Positions 24,001 to 35,400 of a DNA stretch of 64,000 nt are shown here, piece after piece. The translations under genes and the position numbers were made by a program. The stretch is from Sabellastarte sp. h YS-2021 (Eukaryota > Annelida > Polychaeta > Sabellida > Sabellidae). The notes under the pieces were generated by a model. The model saw only the letters and a program-made list of their open reading frames with translations. It was not told the DNA's origin and ran no database searches. Every line of letters starts with the position of its first letter. Position 1 is the stretch's first letter. The stretch spans positions 60,060,255 through 60,124,254 of the forward strand of contig OZ024933.1 in NCBI GenBank assembly GCA_964017235.1. The letters are read 5' to 3'.

Positions 24001-27000
24001 GGCCACTACTAAGTTTGTTGTAATTTACCATTGTAGTCAAATAAAGAGGTTGTCTTAAATGTGGGGGCCATAAATATTGAGGCATTTTTCTTGAGAAGGG
24101 GGACATTGTCGAATAGGCAGCCAGTGGGGATTTTCTGGAAGGCAGTAACAATTATTGGGATCTGTTGCCACACAGTATAAAATACAGATGCATTTGAATT
24201 TTACAGGGTGAAGATTCTCTCACAACGTACACATTCAATACCAAAAGAGCCAAGCACATGTTCTGCAAAGTGTGTGGAGTACAAAGTTTTTACCAACCCA
24301 GGTCAAATCCTGATGGATACGGTGAGACTTCTGTGTCATTTTGAGCTACTTAGTAATTGAATAATATTTGGGGAATGTTTTGGACCTGTAGTTACAAACT
24401 TAAGATCCTTAAACTTGTACTTAAACTCAGATACTTAATGTTAGTTTTTGTCTCGCCTAAGATTCTATGTTGAAATTGGTACTTTCAAAAGTAATTTCAC
24501 ATGAGTATAAACTCATCCTCCGACTGTGTGCATAAAGTCAAGTGTTTATTTGTTGAGTCATGTACTATAAATTCTATAATTGTTTTTTTTTCTGGTCATA
24601 AAGTCATCTCTTTTCGAGGCCTTTGCTTGTAAAAATGTACACATGGGGAAACAAAACAAAGTTAAGAAGGCAGCCAACTGTTTTGAGTCTAAGTACTAAC
24701 TCAGAAAATCAGTTTATGTATGAGTTTTAAGATGCATTTATGTTTAAGAATAATTTTCTTTATTGTAAACAGCTTGAGTTTAAGCATAAACTCATACAAT
24801 TAGTTTATGATGAGTGTTAACACAAGTATAAAAATCTTTGTACATGCTGGCCCTGGTGATGCAAAATGATAGTTTTCACGATGAACTCCTTTCTCACCAT
24901 GGCAGCAGTACAATTTACATGACCAGAAAAGTTTTGCAGATGAGGAGTTTTCAAATTTTTGTAACAGTTTAATTCTAAGTTATTTAGGAGATTTATGTTG
25001 TAACACCATTTTTAGTCAGGGCCAATCTGGTGGATTTCAGCTTGTCAATCAAAAACAGCCACATTGCCAAACTGTGATTTGACTTTTTAATTTTGTTACA
25101 CCACAGATGTGTGTGTATTATTTTCACCCATGGCATCTGTTGGGTGGGTAGAAGGACCAATAATCTTATCTGGGCTGGATTTCAAAAACTGAAAGATGTA
25201 GGAAGTTGATACTTGGAAGGGATATTGGATGGGACATGTAGGTGTGCAGTGAAATGATATGACCTAGATTTCACCTTTGACTTTGCTACAATGACCTTAA
25301 CTTTGAAATCTTTCCCAGGCTATGTCTCAGAAAGCATAAGGTGTATACGGTTGATACTTGGTAGGGACATTGGGGGTGTAGGTGTGTAACATCATGGTAT
25401 GACATTGATTTGACCTTTGACCTTGCCATAGTGACCTTGACCTTTAACATCTTGTCTGGGCTTATATCTCAGAAACTGTAAGGTGTAGCAAGTTGATACA
25501 TGGTAGGGAGACTGTTTGGGGCTGTAGGTGTGCAACAACATGGTTTGACCTTGATTTGACCTTTGATGTTACCATAGTGACCTTGAACTACTTTAAAATC
25601 TTTTCTGGGTTATATCTTGGAAACTATAAGGTGTCGAAAGTTGATACTTTCTGGGATTATTGATTAAAGCATTTAGGTGTACAACATTATACAGTGACCT
25701 TGGTGTAATGTTTGACTTTGGCTTTGCCAAAATATTTTCTGCTGTCATATTTGAGGCATATTTTTATCACAAAAATATATTGATTGCTCCAACTGATTAT
25801 TATATGTACTTTTACCTAATTGTACCATCTCCTTTGACAGATATACTTCAATTAAGAAATTTTACAGCTTCATAACTTTGCTTTACAAATTGATATTGTC
25901 ATCTTGTTATTGAATTGCTTCGTTTTGATACTAATTGTCTTTGCATACACAGTTCTCTCTTACATGTTCTTTTCTCCTGCATACTGAAATATCTCATGGT
26001 GTTCAATGCTTCTGGCAATGGGTATAGCTCTTGATGTATTGTCACCAGTTGTCTACAGAATGGACTGTATGAGAATATTATGGATGATAATTAGCAGTTT
26101 TGATGTTAGTTTGAAACTGTGTGCAAACAGTTCAAACCTTGGATTTTCTTTAGCATAATTGGGTACTGCTCTGTTGTTTAAGTAGGGGTACAAGCTAAGT
26201 GAAAGGACTTTCACTCTTATGTGAATCCAGATGAACCCAGTTCAGACAAGTCACAAAGGACTAGAAATATTAATTGATTATCCACCAAGCTCCATATTTG
26301 TCCAATATAGATGATAATCAGGTCAGGAAATATATTTGTTTGTGTATAATGGCACCTGCTTACCTTGGATAATTTGCATCAACAGGTGCCAGTTTTCCAT
26401 TAATATTTTGGAATCTTTGTAACCAACAAATATGTATTATATATTATTAAAAGGTATTTTTACAGTGTTTGCTCACATTTATTGCATAAACATCCATGGC
26501 GAAATGGCTGAGAAAACACAGGTTAAAGATTGGGGTTTTTATTTTCATTGGTGCTCCTGTATATAATACTATATATGACAGACATCTTTCACATTCTCTC
26601 TTTAAATGCAGATTTATTTGACTCATAACACATACAAATGGTGGATAATAAGGGTAAAACATCCCTCATTAGACATATACAGAAAAATATAGCACTTGTG
26701 AAGATTAACAGTATAAGGCTTGTGCTAGGCACTCGTATAATATCATTATCTTCATTTGTGATATATTTTTTTCTAAATATGTCATTCAGCAAGTTTTCCT
26801 ATTGTACTTCACCAGTGCTTTGAGAGAGCACAGTAATTTTTAATGGAAAACCACCCCTCAGGATTTGATACTTAGTTTCCACTTAAAAGGGAATTCTTTT
26901 TCTGCACTGGCTTAGGCTAAGTCAAAATTGCAGAATATATTAAGCAATTTAATTCCACTTTTGGCTACTTCTAGTGACACCAAGTTTGAGAAATACTCAG

Positions 27001-27375
27001 TTATGAGGATGTTCTTAATTTATCCAGACCTTAATCCTTGAATAATATGTCACCAGAGAGTAGGTAGTTCATTTATTTAGTTTTGGAAGTAATACTATTG
27101 ATTTTTTTTCATGAATTGACTTCAAAATATATGACTGGTTAACAGTTTGTTAGTCTCGAGACCCCACTGATGACAGTTCTTGAGTCATTTTGTTTTCCAG
27201 AATATGCAAAAACTTCCCTCACATATTAACTGTTTCAGGGGTGGCACCTCATTGTGTTGATAAAGGCACCATTACCAAGGTAACTGAGGAGAAGTTTGAT
27301 GGACAGAACTGGGACAAATCCATGGATATTCAGGGCAGAAGTGAAAGCTCCATCAGCAAGTGGTCCAAAGAATGA
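18022..27375 (+). CDS. CENPV: CENPV-like protein (GFA-fold, zinc-binding), three 3' exons; 5' exon not found
   Basis: CENPV belongs to the glutathione-dependent formaldehyde-activating (GFA) fold and in vertebrates acts in centromere and chromosome segregation. The exons are 18022-18091, 24207-24321 and 27239-27375, with consistent phases (0 then 1), encoding 106 residues to a TGA. Key motifs are CSICEKKQNIHFIVPHSRF (zinc-binding CxxC and the FIVP strand), TTYTFNT, FCKVCGVQSFYQPRSNPDGY (second CxxC) and VAPHCVDKGT. These match the C-terminal two thirds of CENPV family proteins. The first exon starts mid-codon, so an upstream exon with the GCHCGA-type segment must exist if the gene is functional. 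It was not recognised between 11300 and 18021. Introns 1 and 2 hold D, LINE, MITE and SINE insertions. Confidence 0.88.
18200..18330. repeat. Interspersed repeat fragment (atgatccagatc family)
   Basis: atgatccagatcttttccaa, gtgaccacttcttcc and tgttcattacttttagaag match the end of the repeat at 62045-62400. It may be the 3' end of an RTE-type element. Class uncertain. Confidence 0.5.
18361..18640 (+). mobile_element. CR1/L2-like LINE 3' end (5'-truncated)
   Basis: The final ORF2 residues are readable as FSHYAPVLWNSFSFQIRNS, then FRKHLKTNLF, the typical LINE C-terminal 'WN..P..IR...FK..LKT.LF' tail. A 3' UTR (gcgcactgagttcccctttg) and an (attag)n tail follow. The same 3' end lies inverted at 51003-51392. 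Confidence 0.75.
18781..19017. mobile_element. Short MITE-like element
   Basis: Left end agagtaagaaatgtaaaatt, then caccac. The right end, reverse complemented, reads agagtaagaaatctaaaatt, then cgccag. The inverted repeats (~25 bp) resemble those of the MITE in the B array at 12613-13242. Confidence 0.6.
19058..19112. repeat. T-rich / G-run low-complexity tract
   Basis: Runs of T interrupted by A, followed by nine or so G residues. Confidence 0.9.
19540..19795 (-). mobile_element. SINE-like repeat with 5S rRNA-like head
   Basis: It shares aaggccgaa, catcccagtactaa, agcccat, cacttaact, agaccatcag, ttcat(g/a)aaagtc, gagacaaaaaaa, atctctagaag and gagctc(g/a)cactt with 36365-36600. The stretch catcccagtactaa...cttaact...atcag resembles the antisense of animal 5S rRNA, suggesting a SINE3-type element on the minus strand. 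The 5S link is an inference by eye. Confidence 0.5.
19796..21747. other. CENPV intron 1 DNA without recognised genes
   Basis: Near 20470-20550 the phrase cgttttgacc recurs four times with changes (gacgttttgacc, gatgttttgaccc, gacattttgacct, gacgattcaaccc). At 20993-21150 a ~92-bp segment (catagtattactttactat ... gattttacctaaa-agtagga) is present twice in tandem. Confidence 0.6.
20993..21150. repeat. Two-copy ~92-bp tandem duplication
   Basis: catagtattactttactat, then c(t/a)ac, gattttacctaaa and agtaggaygta occur at about 20988 and 21078. Confidence 0.7.
21748..22944 (+). mobile_element. Element D, copy 3 (essentially full length)
   Basis: The 5' end is taccccacag, then the palindrome acagctcttaagggctgt (21752-21769), leader ttcacccatggtgtccagat, and five ~133-bp units (tatctcggaaaccgtaaggt, gtaggaagttgatacttgg, tagggacattgg, tgtgaccttgatttgacctt). 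The 3' segment has atatctcatggtgtt, a hairpin ccccaggctgtgggg (22906-22920), then tacgggcatctctgatgctc. The ends form an inverted repeat, TACCCCACAGC/GCTGTGGGGTA. It has no coding capacity and serves as the reference copy for the family here. Confidence 0.85.
22945..24206. other. CENPV intron 1, distal part
   Basis: It contains a tRNA-like SINE at 23190-23320. The rest shows no recognised gene. Confidence 0.5.
23190..23320 (-). mobile_element. tRNA-derived SINE (minus orientation)
   Basis: On the minus strand it reads ggtcctcagtgccctggtga, ttagcac, tggcatctaatcacaggctg, tcacctctgtgtg, and a box-B-like gagttcgactcc (23221-23232). The head matches the SINE at 37320-37465. Divergent box A and added sequence argue against a tRNA gene. 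Confidence 0.65.
24207..24321 (+). CDS. CENPV: CENPV exon (TTYTFNT...FCKVCGVQSFY)
   Basis: 115 nt, acceptor ttttacag, donor GATACG|gtgaga, phase 1 exit. It encodes GEDSLTTYTFNTKRAKHMF, then CKVCGVQSFYQPRSNPDGY. Confidence 0.92.
25100..26035 (+). mobile_element. Element D, copy 4 (diverged)
   Basis: The leader ttcacccatggcatctgttg leads about four core units (gtaggaagttgatacttgg, catcatggtatgacattga, tttgaccttgccatagtgac) and the 3' segment (atatctcatggtgttc). Both terminal hairpins are eroded, so it is older than copy 3. Confidence 0.8.
27239..27375 (+). CDS. CENPV: CENPV terminal exon
   Basis: 137 nt, acceptor gtttcag. It encodes VAPHCVDKGTITKVTEEKFD, then GQNWDKSM and a hydrophilic tail ending SKWSKE, stop TGA. 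Confidence 0.9.
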
Positions 27376-27419
27376 GTCAGACTTATTAGGGTCACATGGG
27401 CCTCGAGTTTATAGTCTCC

Positions 27420-27425
27420 AATAAA
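27420..27425 (+). terminator. CENPV polyadenylation signal
   Basis: AATAAA 45 bp after the stop codon. Position and hexamer are canonical. Confidence 0.7.
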
Positions 27426-29424
27426 ACTGTCTCAAACTATGCATAATTTCTTACTTTTAACTCACTGACCTCACTGAAGTCAGTTTGGATTTTTGTCCAA
27501 AAAACAACACATGCTGTTAACGGTTTCTTATTTTTAAACAAGTGTCCCAAAGAAATTAAAGATATATATCAAAATAACAAATCGGCTTGGAATTATGACC
27601 ATATTCATCCCCATGAAAACAGATAATTGTTGAAAACAGCAAGTTTGGTTTAGAAACTTGCTGACTCAAGATTGCCACAGTATTTACTGTAGTGTATTTT
27701 TTTTGAGTCAAGGAATGTATGCATTTTATAACCCTCTGGATTTTACACTCTTTTGTGAAGAGAGAGAAATCTTTTCAGAGAATCATAATGCATTAAGGAA
27801 GGACTTTGAACTTGGTCTAGCAAACACCTGGTTCAGGATCTTTGGTCTTCCCGTCACCCCTGTGTCTTATCTGGTATGACCAGGCTATATTATTGGACTA
27901 ATGGTCTGTTAGTTGATAGAGACTAAGCACTATAAAAAGTCTATATTAGATTAGACCAGGATGTGTGCATCCTCAGTAACTGCTTGTTTCAGTTTTTCTG
28001 ATTCACATCAAGCACCGACTTTATACAAACTTGTTATTTAAATGTCTAATATGGTTTCTGAACACCAGAAATCACTATAAATCATAGAGTGTGTACGTAA
28101 TTGGGAGCTTTAAGGGAAATGTCTCGAGCCCAGAAGTCACCACAAATTGTACAATGTATTGACATGATGTTCCACTCACATATTGCTTAAAGATATATTA
28201 GCTGAGACTATTGCTTTGATAGATTTCAGTTTAATGTCACTTTGAGCACATTCTATAAGCCAAATCATGACTCATAGGTTAGAGGAAAGTCATGCATAGT
28301 ATTTGTAGGTCAAGATTCTGCACTGAAAACCATCAAGTATTGGCAAGCAGTTTGTAACTTTCTAACATCCGGTCAGAGATGGAATTCAAACCAGCAACCT
28401 GAGCAGTGTGAGCCAAGCATGTTGCCAACAAGCCCACCATGACTCCCACTATGATATAAAGTGGAACAACCACCACCAGTATCTTGTATTGCTTGAAATA
28501 AATTTCAGTGTTAATGGACCACAGACTGGGGCATCCCCCATATTTACTGGTTCAGAATAGCATTTATTCTGAAAACCTGATATAGAATACACTTTCAGTT
28601 AATCTAGATCACTGACTGCTGCAAGTTAAGATATGTTATTTGACACAAAAAACAAACAACAGCACACACAGAGTGCCGACCTCCGCCAAGGCATGTAATA
28701 ATAAGCAAATGAGAAATCCAGATGTATTTTTTTGTATTGAGAGGGTGATCCAGATGATTCTCAAAATGTAATGGCATCTAAGTTGGAGTAAGACATATAT
28801 TCAGATTTTTTGTCATGATCTTCCAAAGGGTAGTATTTGAGTAATCTTGCTAACAAGCAAACAAACAAATGGTCATTAAAGTAATACCTCCTTACCAGAG
28901 GTGAAACAGAACATTGCTGAAGGGTCATCTAATAGTATGTTTAACTTAGTGTGTCACATCATACATTGTGACTTGCTGGTAAAATCAGACATTAAGATGT
29001 GTCCGAAATATGATCTTATGATAATTGTCAAATTTAATCAAAATGATGAAGAAAACAAGACAGATATCCATTGCAACATATTATTTTATATTTGAACATG
29101 ATTATGGGTACATGAATGCATATTAATTTTGTTTAAAGACATCTACTAAAAATTCAAAAATTAAGTGTAAAAGAGTAAAACAAACCTCCCCCCCTCCCCA
29201 AAACTAATTCAGACAGTCATGACCTATTAAATCAGTGTGTTCATTTTGCATTTAATCATCCCAGACTTCTTTGCTCAACAATATTGGAAGTTATATGTCT
29301 TTTTGTAATATTGGAAATCTGGGCATATAACACATTTCACTCAGCTTCAGAGAAACTTCCCACACAAGGACAGAGAACAGTGACTTTTCATGAACTGGAC
29401 AGTGTTGAACAATTGCATGGAAGA
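27426..29424. other. Intergenic region between CENPV and the unknown gene
   Basis: No gene is recognised apart from repeat fragments: a tRNA-SINE-like piece in minus orientation at about 28370-28460 (gaattcaaaccagcaacc, a box-B-like complement) and an interspersed repeat at 28665-28840 (agagtgccgacctccgcc, gtgatccagatgattctc) related to 62045-62400. The stretch before 29425 may hold a 5' UTR intron ending in tttcactcag. Confidence 0.5.
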
Positions 29425-29482
29425 ATGGAATTGTGGACATTAAGTTTTGCTTTGCTTGCAGCTTTTGCATTTTATACAAAAG
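29425..29482 (+). CDS. Unknown gene, exon 1 (start, signal/anchor)
   Basis: First ATG in the frame that joins exon 2. It encodes MELWTLSFALLAAFAFYTK; donor ACAAAAG|gtaatc, phase 1. Upstream in-frame sequence lacks another ATG. Confidence 0.7.
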
Positions 29483-32400
29483 GTAATCTAGTGAATATTT
29501 TTCAAAGTTGTTGTTATAAAATATACAGTAAGTGTTTAAAAAAACTTATTACTTTCACTACTGCAGTAACTCTAGTAATATTAACCATGAAGAGGTTTTC
29601 AAATTGTTATAAAACAGAATAGATATCTACTGGACTGGCTGTCAAGTGAGCAGTAATGTTTATATGCAGTAGAGGAGAAACATACATGTAGCTGTAACCT
29701 TTTGATTGAACCATGGTAACAGTTAATAATTGTATTCCATTGCTACTAATTATCGCCTTGTACCAATTATTGCCACACATAATGGACATAACTTTGAAGC
29801 ATTAAGTTCCAAATCTAGTAAATATGGCAAAAGTGTTTCTTAATGAACATAACAAGTGCCCACAAAAATACATTTATATGTAACTGTTACTGCAATTTGA
29901 GTATTGTATTTATGTGGGCAGTAATTTGTACTTGGTGAAAATAGATAGCAAGATAGTACCACTTTTTATGCCTGTTATAATACACCAGCAACTGCCCATT
30001 TATTACACATTTTTCACTATTTAATCAGTGACTTTATTGCTCAGCCAGTAAAGTTTGTCATTGATATTGCTGTAGTAGTCTCCTGTCCCTAAGACCTGTC
30101 CTGCACCATACATATGTAAGATTTACACAGAAAACATGTAATTCTACTAGAGAACTCTTGTCCCTCACCATTATTGGACCATCAGTATATCATTCTGTGT
30201 TAAATATTGTGAATCTAAGTTGATACTCCATTGATAGAAAATACACAAAAGCAAATGACCTCTGTTGTGCATCAGGTTTGATGTTAATATCACACTGCTT
30301 GCTGCAGCTGTTAAAGAGTGTACAGTGTCTCACTATTAAAGTGAAGACGATTAAATCGTGCTCCTATTAATTAAAGAACCAAAAAAACCATGTTTTGGTT
30401 TTGTGCCACAAAAATATCAAACATTTTGAAACCATCCTAGCAGCTTTCAAAACATGTCCCAATCCATTATGCGGACTGACTGTGGGCACTTTCTGTCTGT
30501 TCCTTGAAACAGTTATATGGTAAATTAAAGATCTTATTGGACACTGAACATACTTGTGCTACCACAATGTTACTGTAAATTTGCCTCTCAGATGGTAAAA
30601 TTTCATGAATAATAATTAATATTTAAGGGCATGGGATACAAGTTATTGATGAGGACATTGATAAGTTCCTTTCTTTGGATCCAATCACTAAAGAGGGTCA
30701 GCATGACGAACAAGCGGGACAAATGGACAGCAGATCACAAGGCCATACTGACTTACAACTGGATGAAGGTAAGGTGTTTTTCTTATATAATTTATAAGAT
30801 TTCTTATTTGGTTGTTAGGTCACACTAATATGTGGGAATGTAGTATGTTGTCAACCAAGGCTTATCTTTTCAGACAAAATCAATCTCCTAATTAAGTTTC
30901 ACTGCCCTTTTTTCTTGGGACATGAATTGTCATTTCAGACACATGAGACTAAAAGGACATTTTTGTCAATGTAACATTTTAAAAATTTATGATTATATAC
31001 TATGATAGTTTCTGTACTAAATGCCCCAGGGCTATGTATTTTTATGTCAGCTGACTTGTCAGTCAGCTGACATTATGTCATCACTCTGCGGCGTGGGCGT
31101 CCGCGTACGCGTGAACAACTTCTTCTCCAAAACTACAAGGCCTAGAGACATGCTGTTTTTTTTAAAAGATACCTTATCTATCGAGGATGAAAAATTGTTC
31201 AAGGCATGCAAATCTGTCTGTTCGTCTGTTTTCTAGAGACATTACAAGGGGGGTACCCCCACCAAAAGTGTGAAAATTTCAACTTTTTATCACAATTTTC
31301 TCAGTGACTATTGCAGGGATTTCTCTCATATCTTGCATATATGTACTAGGCCAGAGGTAGATTCTCTTGTGTGAGTATGAGACCTGGATCTGTCTTACTT
31401 TTTTTTTAATAAATTTTTTAATAATTTTTAATGCATTAAAATTCATGAAATCATGCACTAAATCACTTATAACTTCAAAAGTGTTGCATTTACAGCATTT
31501 TGTGAAAATATCTTGTTCAGCTACTTTTTTCATAGCTACAATATGATGAGTAAGTTGGGTGTCTGTCTCAATAGCTAAGTGAGTAATAGCTACTTTTGGG
31601 CTTTTCAGTAACTTCCATTATGAGTAAAATCACTTGTAACTTAAAAACTAATGCATTTAGAGAATTTCGTATAAATATGTTATTCAGCTACTTTTGGGCC
31701 AGCAATAACATAGTGAAATTTCAGACCCGTAGCTCATGGCATAGCTGAGTAATAGCTACTTTTAGGTTATCACTGTTGAGTAAATCGCTTATAACTTGAA
31801 AACTATTGCATTTAGAGAATTTCGTATAAATATGTTATTCAGCTACTTTTGGGTCAGCTATAACATAGTAAAATTGCAGACCTGTAGCTCATGGCATAGC
31901 TGAGTAATAGCTACTTTTAGGTTATCACTGTTGAGTAAATCACTTATAACTTGAAAAGTGTTGCATTTAGAGCATTTTGTTAAAATATGTTATTCAGCTA
32001 CTTTTTTCATAGCTACAATATGGTGAGTAAGTTGGGTGTCTGTCTCAATAGCTAAGTGAGTAATAGCTACTTTTGGGCTTTTCAGTAACTTCCATTATGA
32101 GTAAAATCACTTGTAACTTAAAAACTAATGCATTTAGAGAATTTCGTATAAATATGTTATTCAGCTACTTTTGGGCCAGCTATAACATAGTGAAATTTCA
32201 GACCCGTAGCTCATGGCATAGCTGAGTAATAGCTACTTTTAGGTTATCACTGTTGAGTAAATCGCTTATAACTTGAAAACTATTGCATTTAGAGAATTTC
32301 GTATAAATATGTTATTCAGCTACTTTTGGGTCAGCTATAACATAGTAAAATCGCAGACCTGTAGCTCATGGCATAGCTGAGTAATAGCTACTTTTAGGTT

Positions 32401-35400
32401 ATCACTGTTGAGTAAATCACTTATAACTTGAAAAGTGTTGCATTTAGAGCATTTTGTTAAAATATGTTATTCAGCTACTTTTTTCATAGCTACAATATGG
32501 TGAGTAAGTTGGGTGTCTGTCTCAATAGCTAAGTGAGTAATAGCTACTTTTGGGCTTTTCAGTAACTTCCATCATGAGTAAAATCATTTGTAACTTAAAA
32601 ACTGTTGCATTTAGAGAATTTCGTATAAATATGTTATTCAGCTACTTTTGGGCCAGCTATAACATAGTAAAATTTCAGACCTGTAGCTCATGGCATAGCT
32701 GAGTAATAGCTACTTTTAGGTTATCACTGTTGAGTAAATCACTTATAACTTGAAAACTATTGCATTTAGAGTATTTTGTTTCAATATGTTATTCACCTAT
32801 TTTGGGGTCAGCTATAACATAGTGAAGTTTCAGACCTGTGGCTCATTTCATAGCTGAGTAATAGCTACTTTGAAGTTCTCACTGTTGAGTAAATCAGTTA
32901 TAATTGGAAAACTATTGCATTTACAGAATTTCGTATAAATATGTTATTCAGCTACTTTTGGGTCAGCTATAACATAATAAAATTGCAGACCTGTAGCTCA
33001 TGGCATAGCTGAGTAATAGCTACTTTTAGGTTATCACTGTTGAGTAAATCACTTATAACTTGAAAAGTGTTGCATTTAGAGCATTTTGTTAAAATATGTT
33101 ATTCAGCTACTTTTTTCATAGCTACAATATGGTGAGTAAGTTGGGTGTCTGTCTCAATAGCTAAGTGAGTAATAGCTACTTTTGGGCTTTTCAGTAACTT
33201 CCATTATGAGTAAAATCACTTGTAACTTAAAAACTAATGCATTTAGAGAATTTCGTATAAATATGTTATTCAGCTACTTTTGGGCCAGCTATAACATAGT
33301 GAAATTTCAGACCCGTAGCTCATGGCATAGCTGAGTAATAGCTACTTTTAGGTTATCACTGTTGAGTAAATCACTTATAACTTGAAAAGTGTTGCATTTA
33401 GAGCATTTTGTTAAAATATGTTATTCAGCTACTTTTTTCATAGCTACAATATGGTGAGTAAGTTGGGTGTCTGTCTCAATAGCTAAGTGAGTAATAGCTA
33501 CTTTTGGGCTTTTCAGTAACTTCCATTATGAGTAAAATCACTTGTAACTTAAAAACTAATGCATTTAGAGAATTTCGTATAAATATGTTATTCAGCTACT
33601 TTTGGGCCAGCTATAACATAGTGAAATTTCAGACCCGTAGCTCATGGCATAGCTGAGTAATAGCTACTTTTAGGTTATCACTGTTGAGTAAATCGCTTAT
33701 AACTTGAAAACTATTGCATTTAGAGAATTTCGTATAAATATGTTATTCAGCTACTTTTGGGTCAGCTATAACATAGTAAAATTGCAGACCTGTAGCTCAT
33801 GGCATAGCTGAGTAATAGCTACTTTTAGGTTATCACTGTTGAGTAAATCACTTATAACTTGAAAAGTGTTGCATTTAGAGCATTTTGTTAAAATATGTTA
33901 TTCAGCTACTTTTTTCATAGCTACAATATGGTGAGTAAGTTGGGTGTCTGTCTCAATAGCTAAGTGAGTAATAGCTACTTTTGGGCTTTTCAGTAACTTC
34001 CATCATGAGTAAAATCACTTATAACTTAAAAACTGTTGCATTTAGAGAATTTCGTATATATATGTTATTCAGCTACTTTTGGGCCAGCTATAACATAGTA
34101 AAATTTCAGACCTGTAGCTCATGGCATAGCTGAGTAATAGCTACTTTTAGGTTATCACTGTTGAGTAAATCACTTATAACTTTGAAAACTATTGCATTTA
34201 GAGTATTTTGTTTCAATATGTTATTCACCTATTTTGGGGTCAGCTATAACATAGTGAAATTTCAGACCTGTGGCTCATTTCATAGCTGAGTAATAGCTAC
34301 TTTGAAGTTCTCACTGTTGAGTAAATCAGTTATAATTGGAAAACTATTGCATTTACAGAAATTTGTGGAAATATGTTATTCAGCTACTTTTGGGTCAGCT
34401 ATAACATAGTGAAATTATAGACCTATAGCTCATGGCACAACTGAGCAATAGCTGTTCTCAGGTACTGACTGTTGAGTAAATCAGCTATAACTTGAAAAAT
34501 ATTGCATTTGGAGTATTTTGTTAAAATATATTGTTCACCTACTTTTGGGTCAGCTATAACATAGTGAAATTACAGACCTATAGCTCATGGCATAGCGGAG
34601 CAATAGCTATTTTCAGGTTCTCACTATTGAGTAAATCAGTTGTAGCTTGAAAACTATTGCATTTACAGTAGTTTGCTTAAATATGTTGTTCACCTACTTT
34701 TGGGTTAGCTATAACATAGTAAAATTTCAGACATGTAGCTCATTGCATAGCTGAGTAATAGTTCCTTTGAGGTTCTCACTGTTGAGTAAATCAGTTGTAA
34801 CTTGAAAACTATTACATTTAGAGTAATTTGTTAAATATGTTATTCACAAAATTTTTGGTCAGCTATAACATAGTGAAATTGCAGACCTCTATGTCATGGC
34901 ATAGCTGAGCAATAGCTACTTTCAGGTTCTCACTGTTGAGTAAATCATTGTATCCACTGGATAGCCGCAGTGTGTAGAGAGAGATTTCACCATTACTGCT
35001 CTGATGAAAAAAAATATTATAGCTAGCTTTCTTAAGTTTGCAGTATATATTAATAACCATAAAATGTTGTCTGGGAATATTTTTGGCCTCATTTTGAGAA
35101 ACAAGATGGCCGCCACAGGTGTTTTTTGTCAGTCATGAAAAGTGCTTATATCTCCCTTATTATTGATCCTAGAGGTTTGGGATGATAAACCAACCTGTAG
35201 GAAATCATGGGGTGGGAATCTTTTGGTGTGGTCAGATTTGACCTTCAATGACCCCTCCTTCAAGGTCAAACAAGGATAGCCAAACTTAAAAGTGCTTATA
35301 ACTCGCTTATTATTGGTCCCAGAGGTTTGGGATGGTAAACAGACAGGAAATCATGGGCTGTGAATCTGTTGATATGATCCGATTTGACCTTGGAACCCTC

